Origin: Chloroflexota bacterium
GTDB lineage: Bacteria; Chloroflexota; Ktedonobacteria; Ktedonobacterales; Ktedonobacteraceae
Length of the DNA: 25,714 bases
Assembly: GCA_005879655.1 (NCBI GenBank)
Contig: VBJK01000069.1
Coordinates: forward strand, 1-25,714
Direction: 5' to 3'
Under the pieces are notes generated by a model that was not told the origin of the DNA, made no database searches, and was given only the letters and a program-made list of their open reading frames with translations. The position numbers and the translations under genes are program-made. Each line of letters opens with the position of its first letter. The stretch's first letter is position 1. Shown here piece by piece: positions 16,441-25,163 of this stretch.

Positions 16441-16983
16441 TTTTCTGCTGTGTGTGAACCACCTTTTGACCTCCATTCTATGTGATGGCTGTGCCACCCT
16501 GTTATCTTGGTGATTTTCTGCTGACACACTGGGCAGAGTCCGTTTTGCTCTTTCCAGAGATGAATGAGCCAACGTTTTCCTTTGAGGGTGTCTACGATGT
16601 GAACATCCAGGCGTCTTTCGTAGTGCGTTTCCCATTTCGGATCGTAAGGGTTGGCTAAGGAAATCAAACCCGTCCTCAATGTGTGTGATACGTGTTTTCT
16701 CAGAAGAGAGTTCTCATCCACGTTCTTTCAGGAATGCCTCGATGCGAGGCTTGGCTTCTTGTTCGAGCAATTCTTTGCAAGATGCTGTCACCATGAAGTC
16801 TTCCGCATACCGTACCACGTTGACTTTTGCTGCTATTCCTTTTACAGTTGTTTTTGGGAATATTTCCCTTAACATTCTTTCAAGACCGTCTAAAGCCATA
16901 TTCGCGAGTACGGATGAGATAATCCCTCCTTGTGGTGTACCTTCTTCTGTAAGCCATGTTACCGTCCCTTCCCTTCTCAGCAA
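16441..16983 (-). pseudogene. Group II intron-encoded reverse transcriptase/maturase relic
   Basis: Two minus-strand blocks. Upstream (16983-16714) is an RT core: EEGTPQGGIISSVLANMALD, LREIFPKTTVKG and NVVRYAEDFMVT. The catalytic YADD is YAED here. Downstream, in another frame (16721 to about 16441), are SLANPYDPKWETHYERRL and the HNH endonuclease start [20 protein letters not shown] followed by [13 protein letters not shown], truncated before the last metal ligands. The maturase X domain and the RT N-terminus are deleted. I did not identify an intron RNA domain V next to it. It is antisense to its flanks, both of which are broken genes. Confidence 0.8.
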
Positions 16984-17182
16984 CCGCCCAAGCCTGCCGT
17001 TAACCTTGACAACACTTGCTATTGTCTGTGTCGCTATCCTTCGCCCCTACACACCGCTGGCCAGTTATCTGGGCTTTACTCCCTTGCCTGGACTCTACTT
17101 TCTCTTCCTGGCAGGCATGACGTTGACATATCTCCTGTTGGTCGAGTTGGTGAAGCGCCGCTTGATGCGCTGGACGGTGTAA
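16980..17182 (+). pseudogene. P-type ATPase (Mg2+-transporting type) C-terminal fragment
   Basis: About 66 codons in frame to the TAA at 17180: SNRPSLPLTLTTLAIVCVAI, LRPYTPLASYLGFTPLPGLY, FLFLAGMTLTYLLLVELVKR, RLMRWTV. Two membrane segments and the PYTPLA...LGFxPLP pattern match the C-terminal end of MgtA/MgtB-type P-type ATPases. The upstream ~800 residues, including the DKTG phosphorylation site, are absent; the sequence starts abruptly at the group II relic. The intact oxidoreductase gene starts 148 bases downstream. Confidence 0.7.
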
Positions 17183-17330
17183 AACGTGTCGCGTTTGTGA
17201 GATACTTATCGTTGCTTGTGATGGGCTTGTGACACCTCCTCAGTATGCTCTTAGTATCAACCAACGACAAGCTCTCGTCAGTAAGATACTTCAAAGCTCA
17301 GGACTACATGCTGAGCGAGGAGGCTTCTCT

Positions 17331-19289
17331 ATGCCTTATCATATCCGGGTAAATCAAAATACCTGTATCAATTGTGGTATCTGTATGGATCTCTGCCCCG
17401 TGCGCTGTCTGGATATGACGCGCCCACCAATATCATCGGCAGAGAGCAACGTGCCAGGACTGGCCAGTCCTGTGCCAGGTGATATCGCTCAGCAAGCATG
17501 GATGATGCTCTTTCCTGTACAGGTAGCGGACTGTATCAATTGCCAGGTATGTGTTCAGGAATGCCCCACCAATGCTATCACCATTGCCAAAGCAGCAGAA
17601 AAACCCTCTTATGCACAACGTGGTCCCCTTTCTCCCTTACCACAAGCAGCGGGCTGGATACCATTGAATGCCTATACGCGAGCGACACCAGAAGAGCCTG
17701 GTGAAGCTCCCTGGGGTGAACAGCCGCGCTGGCACGTTGCCGAGCGACATGCTAGCTGGCAAAGTTGGCGCACGTGGTTGGGCGAGCGCAAAGAAGATTT
17801 GCGCGCCCCATGCCAAGCCGCCTGTCCCGTAGGAACGAATGCGGGCCTCTACATCAGTCTCATCGCAGAAGGACGCTATCAAGAAGCCGCAGATGTTGCA
17901 GCAGAGGCGAATCCCTTTCCTGCAATTTGTGGTCGTGTCTGCACTGCCCCCTGTGAGGCCGTTTGTCGCCGTAGCGAGTTTGATCAGCCTATTGCTATTC
18001 GTGATCTCAAGCGCTTTGCCATGGATCATGCAACAGTAGTACGGCATATACAGCAACCAAAGCTGCGGCATATCGAACATATCGCCATCGTTGGAGCAGG
18101 CCCAACCGGCTTGAGTGCCGCTTACTATCTTGCTCGTCGCGGCTATAACGTCACTGTTTTTGATGCTATGCCAGTAGCGGGTGGCATGATGGCCATTGGC
18201 ATTCCCGATTATCGTTTACCGCGTACAGAACTGCATCGAGATATTGCCGCGATACGCGAACTGGGCGTCGTCTTTCGCTTCAACATGGCATTAGGCCTCG
18301 ATATCGCTCTGGAGGAGTTGCAACAATCGTACGACGCCGTTTTGTTGGCAGTCGGGGCACAGCGCAGTCAGCGTCTAGAGATGCGCGGCGAGGCTCATTT
18401 GGATGGGATCATACCAGCTACGCTCTTCCTCAAGCAGTATAACCTGGACCCACAGACGCGGCTGAACGGTGATGTTGCAGTGGTTGGCGGTGGTAGCACA
18501 GCGCTGGATGCAGCTCGTTCTGCACTACGTGCAGGAGCTTCCAGCGTCCATGTCCTCTATCGGCGCACACGGACTGAGATGCCCGCGCAAGCTGAGGAGG
18601 TGCGTGCAGCTCTGGATGAGGGTATCCAATTACACGAACTGGTAATGCCTAAATCGCTACTGGGAACTGAAGACGGTAGTGTGCAAGGCATTCTTTGCTG
18701 GCGTATGCGATTGGGTGAGCCAGACGAGAAAGGTCGCCGTCGCCCCATTCGTATTCCTGGAAGCGATTTTGCTATCCGCGCGCAACATGTGCTGGTCGCT
18801 GTCGGTGAGGCTCCTGACCCTTCATTTTTGCCCGCAGAGACCGCCATTGAAGTGGCACCATGGGGAGGCTTGCTAATTAATCCCACGACCTTAGCCACAG
18901 GCATACCAGGAGTGTTTGCAGCTGGCGATGTCACCTATGGCCCAAAATCTATTATCCATGCAGCGGAACACGGGCGCAAAGCGGCTCAATCCATCCATGC
19001 ATATCTCTCAAAATGTTCAGTCGAGCAGATCTCAGAGATGCCGGATGACGAGTGGGAGACCGTCTCTGCGTCGCCTCCCGATGGCACGATAACCCTTGAT
19101 CTTCGCCCCACGCAGCGAGAAGTGATGGCGTATTCCCCTATCACGACAGATCGCTCTGTCGAGGCCGCGTGTGGCTTCAATGAGGAACAAGCACTACATG
19201 AGGCACGCCGCTGTTTGCGTTGCGATCTCGCCTACCTTTGTCCAACCGTACGCATGGTTAGGGATACTGCGACCGTTGCACATAAGTAG
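17331..19289 (+). CDS. Two-ferredoxin, GltD-like FAD/NAD(P)H oxidoreductase
   Basis: Intact 652-residue fusion. Residues 12-22 and 68-78 are two CxxCxxCxxxC(P) 4Fe-4S clusters. Residues 161-212 are the Cys-rich GltD-type N-terminal cluster domain (CQAACPVGTN, CGRVCTAPCEAVC). VGAGPTGLSAA (254-264) binds FAD, VVGGGSTALDAA (384-395) binds NAD(P)H, and AAGDVTYGPKSIIHAAEHG (530-548) is the second FAD motif. A C-terminal RCLRCD with Cys637 may hold another cluster. It should move electrons between NAD(P)H and a low-potential ferredoxin-like or quinone partner in the cytosol. ATG 17331 follows AGGAGG (17318-17323) by 7 bases, so the longer GTG 17229 is rejected. Two membrane-protein genes follow, the first after 53 bases. 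Confidence 0.9.
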   Translation: MPYHIRVNQNTCINCGICMDLCPVRCLDMTRPPISSAESNVPGLASPVPGDIAQQAWMMLFPVQVADCINCQVCVQECPTNAITIAKAAEKPSYAQRGPLSPLPQAAGWIPLNAYTRATPEEPGEAPWGEQPRWHVAERHASWQSWRTWLGERKEDLRAPCQAACPVGTNAGLYISLIAEGRYQEAADVAAEANPFPAICGRVCTAPCEAVCRRSEFDQPIAIRDLKRFAMDHATVVRHIQQPKLRHIEHIAIVGAGPTGLSAAYYLARRGYNVTVFDAMPVAGGMMAIGIPDYRLPRTELHRDIAAIRELGVVFRFNMALGLDIALEELQQSYDAVLLAVGAQRSQRLEMRGEAHLDGIIPATLFLKQYNLDPQTRLNGDVAVVGGGSTALDAARSALRAGASSVHVLYRRTRTEMPAQAEEVRAALDEGIQLHELVMPKSLLGTEDGSVQGILCWRMRLGEPDEKGRRRPIRIPGSDFAIRAQHVLVAVGEAPDPSFLPAETAIEVAPWGGLLINPTTLATGIPGVFAAGDVTYGPKSIIHAAEHGRKAAQSIHAYLSKCSVEQISEMPDDEWETVSASPPDGTITLDLRPTQREVMAYSPITTDRSVEAACGFNEEQALHEARRCLRCDLAYLCPTVRMVRDTATVAHK

Positions 19290-19342
19290 TTCTTGTCAAG
19301 CGTGTTGTAGAGACAGATTGCACTTTTTAGGAGGTAGCTGAC

Positions 19343-19996
19343 ATGTCAGTACAAGATTTAACAAATGCTATTATGCAAGGCATCAGTGCGGGAGGCGAAC
19401 AGTTCTTAGAGGGCACGCTAGCCGCTGTCCTGCCTATTGTCTGGTTGATGCTGCTGGGACTCCATCTTGGACGCCCCTATATTCTGACCATGATTGACCG
19501 TTTTACTCTCCGTCTAGGCGCAGATTTACTCTGGCTAGTCTACGTCGCATTACGGGATCTCTTGATCGTCTCCGGCGTAGTGATGAGCTTTATGTTCTTC
19601 TTCCCTGATGTAGTGACAACCGACGCGCTACCCCTCACCGGAGGACTTGCTGCGGTGGCCCTCTTCGCCGTCCTACTGGTGAAGCTGACAGGTGATCCTG
19701 ACCATAATCTGCGCGACTTCCGACTGGTGACAGCGCTACTGGGGCTTGGAGCTATCCTCTACTTTGTACCCTACCTGCTCGGTGTGCAGTCCAACGCCAT
19801 TGCCATTGGTCCATTTGTTGCCATCAGCAAGTTTCTCGTCACCAATACCAATGCTCGCTGGGCAGTAGGCATTGGCTATGTCTCGGTTGCCCTCCTAGCA
19901 ATCTTGGGAGCTGCCGCCGCCGCCTATACCATAAAGACAGGCGGTCGTGCCGAGCCGGAGACAACAACCGAAGTGGCTGAACCTTCTGCTTTATAG
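19343..19996 (+). CDS. Five-TM membrane protein, paralogue A
   Basis: Intact 217-residue integral membrane protein with hydrophobic segments near 22-42, 62-86, 97-115, 127-147 and 173-196. I recognise no named family. Conserved with the next gene at identical positions are HLGRPYIL (41-48), LRLGAD (56-61), RD (71-72), LPxTG (97-100) and a TNTN/SNTN motif near 166-170. No Cys and few His in the membrane, so direct metal binding is not evident. ATG 19343 has AGGAGG 7 bases upstream. It probably forms an operon with the oxidoreductase and may be its membrane partner; that role is inference from adjacency only. Confidence 0.85.
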   Translation: MSVQDLTNAIMQGISAGGEQFLEGTLAAVLPIVWLMLLGLHLGRPYILTMIDRFTLRLGADLLWLVYVALRDLLIVSGVVMSFMFFFPDVVTTDALPLTGGLAAVALFAVLLVKLTGDPDHNLRDFRLVTALLGLGAILYFVPYLLGVQSNAIAIGPFVAISKFLVTNTNARWAVGIGYVSVALLAILGAAAAAYTIKTGGRAEPETTTEVAEPSAL

Positions 19997-20064
19997 CTGA
20001 ATGTTCTTTCAACACCGAGCTAGCGCAGAAACAAGAGAGGTGGTAGGGATTGGGGGTGGCATTT

Positions 20065-20130
20065 GGCGAAGCCTCGCCTTTCGGGGTTTGGGGTGTCCCC
20101 AAATCCTCCCATTCCCCAAAACGTTTTGGG
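20065..20130. repeat. Three consecutive hairpins between the membrane-protein genes
   Basis: GGCGA/TCGCC (20065-20069 / 20074-20078); GGGTTTGGGG with CCCCAAATCC (20084-20093 / 20097-20106, one G-T pair, 3-base loop); and the perfect 16-bp palindrome CCCAAAACGTTTTGGG (20115-20130). They could act as an attenuator, an mRNA-stability element or a REP-like insertion. Confidence 0.6.
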
Positions 20131-20144
20131 ATTCTGCACTAGTA

Positions 20145-20183
20145 GATAAAAAAGCAGGATAAAAAAGCAGGATAAAAAGGAGC
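20145..20183 (+). repeat. 13-bp tandem repeat running into the ribosome binding site
   Basis: GATAAAAAAGCAG occurs at 20145-20157 and 20158-20170. A third diverged copy (20171-20183) supplies the AAAGGAG used by the gene at 20190. Confidence 0.7.
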
Positions 20184-20189
20184 AAGTAG

Positions 20190-20858
20190 ATGAAACCCGA
20201 TGATATTAGCAAAGCGATTACCGATGCATTAATCCAAGGTGGCTCTCAGTGGCTGATCAGTACGGTCGTAGCCTTTTTGCCCGTGCTCTGGACGATGGTC
20301 CTCATCCTCCACCTTGGCCGTCCTTACATTCTACGTACACTGCGCCGTTGTGGCCTGCGCCTGGGAGCAGATATCTGGTGGATGTCCTATCTTCTCATGC
20401 GCGATGGCCTATTACTGCTCACCTTTGCCTTGAGTTGGATATACTTTCAACCCAACGTTGTCGTCAAAGTAGCGCTCCCTATCACTGGGCCGCTCTCCGC
20501 CCTCTGCTTACTGGCCGCCTTGGCAGTGAAACTCTCACGACGCGTGGATGACGATCAGCAAGCCTATCGCTGGACAACGGCGCTACTGGTTATCGGTGCC
20601 ACCCTGTACTATGGTCCTCTGGTCTTCGCCGTGGAAGCCGCCAGCCAGGACTATCTAGCCGGTTTTGCCAATGCTTTCACCTCCAACACGAATCCAGGGG
20701 TCGCGCTAGTATGTATGTGGCTCTCCCTGGCCGCCATCATCGTCATTGTTGGCTGGCTCTTTGTACGCGTCTGGCATTCAGTAGGCCGCACGATGGCACC
20801 CCAGGTGGCAAGTGAAAAAATGCAACAAGCAAGTGAGAAAGAACCTGCTATCTTGTGA
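20190..20858 (+). CDS. Five-TM membrane protein, paralogue B
   Basis: Intact 222-residue integral membrane protein, a tandem paralogue of the preceding gene. Hydrophobic segments lie near 22-42, 62-86, 97-114, 128-148 and 170-194, with HLGRPYIL again at residues 41-48 and RLGAD at 57-61. It differs in having several Cys (54, 106, 175) and a longer charged C-terminal tail (ASEKMQQASEKEPAIL). ATG 20190 has AAAGGAG about 7-9 bases upstream. A 193-base gap with three hairpins and a tandem repeat separates it from paralogue A, so the two may be expressed at different levels. No known family or function; a heteromeric membrane complex is a reasonable hypothesis. Confidence 0.85.
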   Translation: MKPDDISKAITDALIQGGSQWLISTVVAFLPVLWTMVLILHLGRPYILRTLRRCGLRLGADIWWMSYLLMRDGLLLLTFALSWIYFQPNVVVKVALPITGPLSALCLLAALAVKLSRRVDDDQQAYRWTTALLVIGATLYYGPLVFAVEAASQDYLAGFANAFTSNTNPGVALVCMWLSLAAIIVIVGWLFVRVWHSVGRTMAPQVASEKMQQASEKEPAIL

Positions 20859-20860
20859 GC

Positions 20861-20956
20861 CTCGCAGGGCAAGCACCAGAAATTGCCCTTACATGGACGA
20901 AGCAGCCTGCGAGATGCATTCGTACCATTGTAGGGGCAATCCTTTGTGCTTGCTCT
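20861..20956. repeat. Large imperfect inverted repeat between convergent genes
   Basis: Arms 20866-20892 and 20930-20956 match at 21 of 27 positions as inverted copies, and ATGGACGAA / TTCGTACCAT extend the stem inward. An alternative perfect pairing is CTCGCAGG (20861-20868) with CCTGCGAG (20906-20913), which shares bases with the left arm and would exclude the long fold. It lies between convergent genes, so a bidirectional terminator or a REP/MITE-type element fits. Confidence 0.6.
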
Positions 20957-21034
20957 AGGGATGGGGGGCAACGCCTTATTTGAGCCGCATTGTCCCTTGT
21001 CATTGCCTTGTGGTGAGCGGGATGGAAGTGTCTC

Positions 21035-22543
21035 CTACTTCCCTTGCACCGCTAACAGCGCCTGCCCATCCACCGGCAGCAGCACATGAAACGTACTTCC
21101 CTTGCCCAGCTCACTCTCCACCCACAGCATCCCATCGTGTAACTCCACAATCTGCTTACAAATCGCCAGCCCAAGTCCCAGCCCATTGACCTCTCTGGTC
21201 AGCGACGTATCTACGCGATAGAAACGGTGAAAGATGCGCTCCAGATGCGCACTCGGAATCCCTATCCCATGATCCTGTATCCAGATCTCTACCACCGACT
21301 GATCATACAGCCACGACTCAGGAAACACCACACTACTTCGCCGCTGGTTCACACGTGCTTGAGATAAACTCTGCTGAAGCAGATGCACTTGATCTGGTGC
21401 TATCATACGCAATCCCACTTCCACCTTTCCTCCCCCTGGCGAATAGAGCACCGCATTTTCTAACAAATGATCCAGCACCTCCCTCAACAGCCGCTGATCA
21501 GCTTGCAGCAAAGGCACGCGCTCGGTTGGCCTCCCCAGGTTATCCTCAATACGCAACACAAATGTACACGTTGTGGATGTATCGCCCACTGCTGGATGGC
21601 GTTTGCTAGCAGTGATAGCCTTACGTACTAGATCAGCCAGATTCACTGGTACACGCTTGAGCGGCAGGGTCGCCGTTTCGAGTTGCGACGTTTCTAGCAA
21701 GCGATCAACCACGACTTCTAAGCGCTGACTGGCATCCTGAATCGCCACCAGAAACTCATGTCGCTCTTCGCGAGAAATACGCCGTTCGTGACGCAACAAC
21801 GTGGCCACATACCCCTTCACCGATGCCAGGGGACTACGCAACTCATGACTCACACTCGCCAACAATTCTGCCTTGAGCAATTCCATATGTTCGATATCAC
21901 GATGACTGCTCTTCGTTTCCAGCTCATATACCCGCTCCACCTGCAACAGGCTCACAATCACCGCACCAACGGCATCAGCCACTAATGGCCAGACGGCCTG
22001 CCTCTTCTCAACACCTACCTGATAGGACAAAGTATCCTGATCAGTTCCACTCAGGAAAAAGAACCTCAGCGTAGATGCCAATGGACCACTGAACAGCCCC
22101 CCAGACCCAGTATGCAGTACAGCACCGGGAGCCGCAATCCCCCATTGACTGACCATCCAACCCGCTTCAGACGAGACTATCTGCATCTGCTCATCCTGAT
22201 GGTTAGCGAACGTCGCCAGCCGCGCAAAGAGATCATCATCATTTATCCCCTGTCGCGCAAGCACACGCAATGTTTTCCTCTCAGCAAGCGACAACCAAGA
22301 AGACCGTTTTGCATCAGCATGATACTGCGCGACAAACAGGAGTGCGCCCCGTTGCATCCCATAGAGATGGAGAAGACGCAAGAGAAGATACCGCATAGGC
22401 TCCTCATACGAGCCTGGAACATTACCTACCAGGACTTGTTGTGCAAGCCGCGCAAAATCAGCCAGGGCCAACATGATGTCTGAAGACGATGATGTATACG
22501 AGTATTCATTTTGCGTGTCCATCTGCCCCTCACTGCCAGCCAC
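21035..22543 (-). CDS. Soluble sensor histidine kinase
   Basis: Intact 502-residue two-component histidine kinase without a membrane segment. Residues 25-205 form a GAF-like sensory region by position and composition. HisKA has ASVSHELRSPL with phospho-acceptor His233. HATPase_c has the N box LLENAVLYSPGGG, G1 DHGIGIPS, the F box IFHRFYRVD and G2 GLGLGLAICKQ. It should autophosphorylate in response to an intracellular signal and pass phosphate to a response regulator, which is not in this window. The listed start is GTG; ATG 22522, seven codons in, has GAGGGG close upstream and is a fair alternative. Its 3' end converges on the membrane-protein gene. Confidence 0.85.
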   Translation of the reverse strand: MAGSEGQMDTQNEYSYTSSSSDIMLALADFARLAQQVLVGNVPGSYEEPMRYLLLRLLHLYGMQRGALLFVAQYHADAKRSSWLSLAERKTLRVLARQGINDDDLFARLATFANHQDEQMQIVSSEAGWMVSQWGIAAPGAVLHTGSGGLFSGPLASTLRFFFLSGTDQDTLSYQVGVEKRQAVWPLVADAVGAVIVSLLQVERVYELETKSSHRDIEHMELLKAELLASVSHELRSPLASVKGYVATLLRHERRISREERHEFLVAIQDASQRLEVVVDRLLETSQLETATLPLKRVPVNLADLVRKAITASKRHPAVGDTSTTCTFVLRIEDNLGRPTERVPLLQADQRLLREVLDHLLENAVLYSPGGGKVEVGLRMIAPDQVHLLQQSLSQARVNQRRSSVVFPESWLYDQSVVEIWIQDHGIGIPSAHLERIFHRFYRVDTSLTREVNGLGLGLAICKQIVELHDGMLWVESELGKGSTFHVLLPVDGQALLAVQGK

Positions 22544-22784
22544 TTACGGGCTGTACAAAGATTGTATGCTTCTTCAGTAACAGAATTAGTACTTACTTTA
22601 AAGAGATATTTGATTATAGACCGGAAGGTTTCACAGGACAAACACAGAAGCGGCCTGATATATCACGATCTCGTCACAAAGGTGAAGCACAATCCAATCA
22701 CAAAAGGAACAAGCAGAATAACGCCACAGTGGTTTCTGCTTGCAGTCTCAGCAAACCACTTCGCAGAAAGCTGCACTCCTCTCC

Positions 22785-24718
22785 CTACTCATCCAGCATG
22801 AGAGGAAATGACACGAAGAATGTGGAGCCAACACCTTCTTCCGACTCAAACCATACATGTCCCCCCTGTCGCTCCACCAATTCACGACACAAGTAGAGAC
22901 CTAGCCCCGTCCCACTGATACCCCAAGACACAGCATTATCAGCACGAATAAAACGCCCAAAGATCTGCGCCTGTTGCTGTTTGGGAATACCAATACCTGT
23001 ATCCTTCACAGAAACCTGAAGTAGTTTACTTGCACTTTCTTTGGCAACAGTGACAGTGATCACACCCCCTTGAGGGCTATACTTGATGGCATTACCAATG
23101 AGGTTCGTCAACACCTGCTCAGCTCGTCTAGTATCGATATCTACCACTAGTGAACTATGCGCCGCACTCACCCCTATCTGATGACGCTGCGTCGTCCGCT
23201 GCATCTGCGTAGCCACTCTTTGCACCAGCATGACTATGTTGACCGGTTCGCGCTGTAAGAGTAGCCGTCCGGCCTGTAAGCGCGTCACATCCAGCAAATC
23301 CTCCGTGAGCATACCTAGACGTGCCACCGCCTGTTTAATCTCTGAGAGCGCTTCCTCCTGCCATACGGCAAGCTGTGGACCATGCCCCCGCGCCGTTTGT
23401 GTCAGCAGCATATCAGCGTAGCCAGCCAGGACAGCAAGTGGGGTACGCAACTCGTGGGCTACGATCCCTACAAACTCATCCTTGAGATATTCTGCCTCTT
23501 TGAGTGCCGTCACATCTTGATGGACTACTAATGCTACAGGTTCCGTAGCACCGCATTGACCAAGACAGGCAGATTGGAACCATCGGGACGACGAATCGTT
23601 TCCTGATACTGCGCAACAGCCTCTCCCAACTGGATGGCCTGCAATGTGGCTAACTTACTAGGGGCAAGAGGACGGCCCTGCCCATCCACAATCTCGATAC
23701 CATTGTCGGCAAGAAACTCCTGCATTGGCTGATCCACCTCCCAGTGGGCACCCCACACGCGGCTCGCCACGCGGTTAGCTAGTATCAGGCGTGCATCCGA
23801 GCCATAGACAAGATAGACACTACTTGGCAACGCATCGAGCACTTCCTGTAGGAAGGCCAATTGCCCGCTAGTTTCAGTATAGGCGGTTTGTTCAGCCTGG
23901 GCCTTGCGACGACGCTCGGAAATATCACGGTTAATCTCCAAAATTGCCAGAGGCTGTCCTGCCTCATCACGCACTAACACTTGCCGACTTTCGACGATCA
24001 CCTCGTTACCATCACGGCACGTATGGACCAGCTCCCCTTCCCATTGCCCTTCGTGTTCGAGCACTGTATCAAGAGTAGACAGACTGATAGGATAGCATAC
24101 CTTGAGTAAGCTGTGAGTGATACGACCCAACACCTCCTGCTCTGTCCATCCGTACAGTTTCTCCGCTCCTCGATTCCAGGAGAGCACACGATTGATCGGG
24201 TCACGCACAAGAATAGCATCATGAGCATGACGAATCAGCTCAGCTTGTAGACGAAACTGCTGCAATTGCTGGTGACGTTTGCGCTCAGCCAGCCGCTGTT
24301 GGGTCACATCGCGAATAGCCCCAAGCACATGCAGCGCTTCATTCAGCAACACAGGTTTCAGGCTAATATCGACAGGGAATTCAGTGCCGTCCTTACGCCG
24401 CCCGAAGAGCTGAAGTGACGCCCCCATGGGACGCGTGCGCGGCACTGCAAAGTAGTGCTGCCGGTGGACAGTATGAATCTCACGAAAACGTTGCGGCAGG
24501 AGCATTTCGAGGGACTGTCCAAGCAGTTCCGCACGCGGGTAGCCAAAGAGAGCTTCCATTTGCTCATTCACTATCACAATAGTTCCAGCCTGATCGATAA
24601 TCATCAAGGCATCCGGTGAAATGTTCAACAATTGGGCTAGGTCTGCTGGAGCAGAGATCTGCATTGGCGCAGTAGGGTGAGATGCATGTCCCTTCTGCAC
24701 TTCTCGCTTGTCAGGCAT
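22785..24718 (-). pseudogene. PAS-PAS-PAS histidine kinase split by one frameshift
   Basis: Soluble hybrid-length kinase of about 640 residues in two frames. Part one has three PAS domains: about 30-140 (ALMIIDQAGTIVIVNEQME, LFGYPRAELLG, DGTEFPVDISLKP), 155-270 (WNRGAEKLYGWTEQEVLG, ILEINRDISER) and 290-395 (RRPDGSNLPVLVNAV), and stops at 23534. One frame over the text continues EPVALVVHQDVTALKEAEYL, KDEFVGIVAHELRTPL (phospho-His), LIGNAIKYSPQGG, DTGIGIP and GTGLGLYL to the stop at 22785. A one-base change near 23545-23550 restores it. I chose ATG 24718 because AAGGAG lies 8 bases before it but only 2 before ATG 24724. It may be functional if the shift is a sequencing error. Confidence 0.8.
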
Positions 24719-24861
24719 CGGCATAGCTCCTTGCTCTATGACTCATCCTCCACCCACGCTTTGCGCACTCAAATATTTATTGCTTCTTTCCTATAGAAAT
24801 GGTCAAATACTAGCAACTATTCACTGTTAGCGTATCGCATTTGCGCCAAAAAAGCAAGTGA

Positions 24862-25035
24862 CCGAGGCGAGCACTGACCCTGTTAGGCAATCTTAACAAG
24901 GTTGCTGAGTCAGCCTTCAAAACCCAGTTGGACAAAATCGTTGCCGCCCAGCCCAAACGAGTAGTCTTGCGCATGGAAGGCTTGCAGGCAATGTCAGACG
25001 AAGCTACAAGGATGCTCAGCCAATGTAATATATGA
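24862..25035 (+). pseudogene. STAS-domain (anti-sigma antagonist-like) fragment
   Basis: An open stretch from a stop at 24859 to TGA 25033-25035 reads LNKVAESAFKTQLDKIVAAQ, PKRVVLRMEGLQAMSDEATR, MLSQCNI. This resembles the middle of a STAS domain (helix, then PKxVVLDMxGLxxMS), but the conserved Ser-Ser-Ala phospho-acceptor loop is altered to SDEA. Both ends are missing and there is no start, so a relic is likely. Assignment by eye only. Confidence 0.45.
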
Positions 25036-25163
25036 GATCGGCTGCCCGCCATAGGTTTCGGTCTACCCAACATTAAGCCCGTGACGGGCACTGTCACCGC
25101 TTTCTGAGCCGTGATCGTAATGGTATTCCCCTTTACCACTCCATAAGCTGGCCCATTGAAAAA

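Noticed and set aside
17229..17330. N-terminal extension of the oxidoreductase from GTG 17229
   Set aside because: ATG 17331 has an ideal AGGAGG, and the ferredoxin domain begins directly after it.
25036..25163. Minus-strand peptide with VVKGNTITITAQKAVTV, possibly a DUF5666-like fragment
   Set aside because: Too short and lacking flanking domain sequence to support a call.
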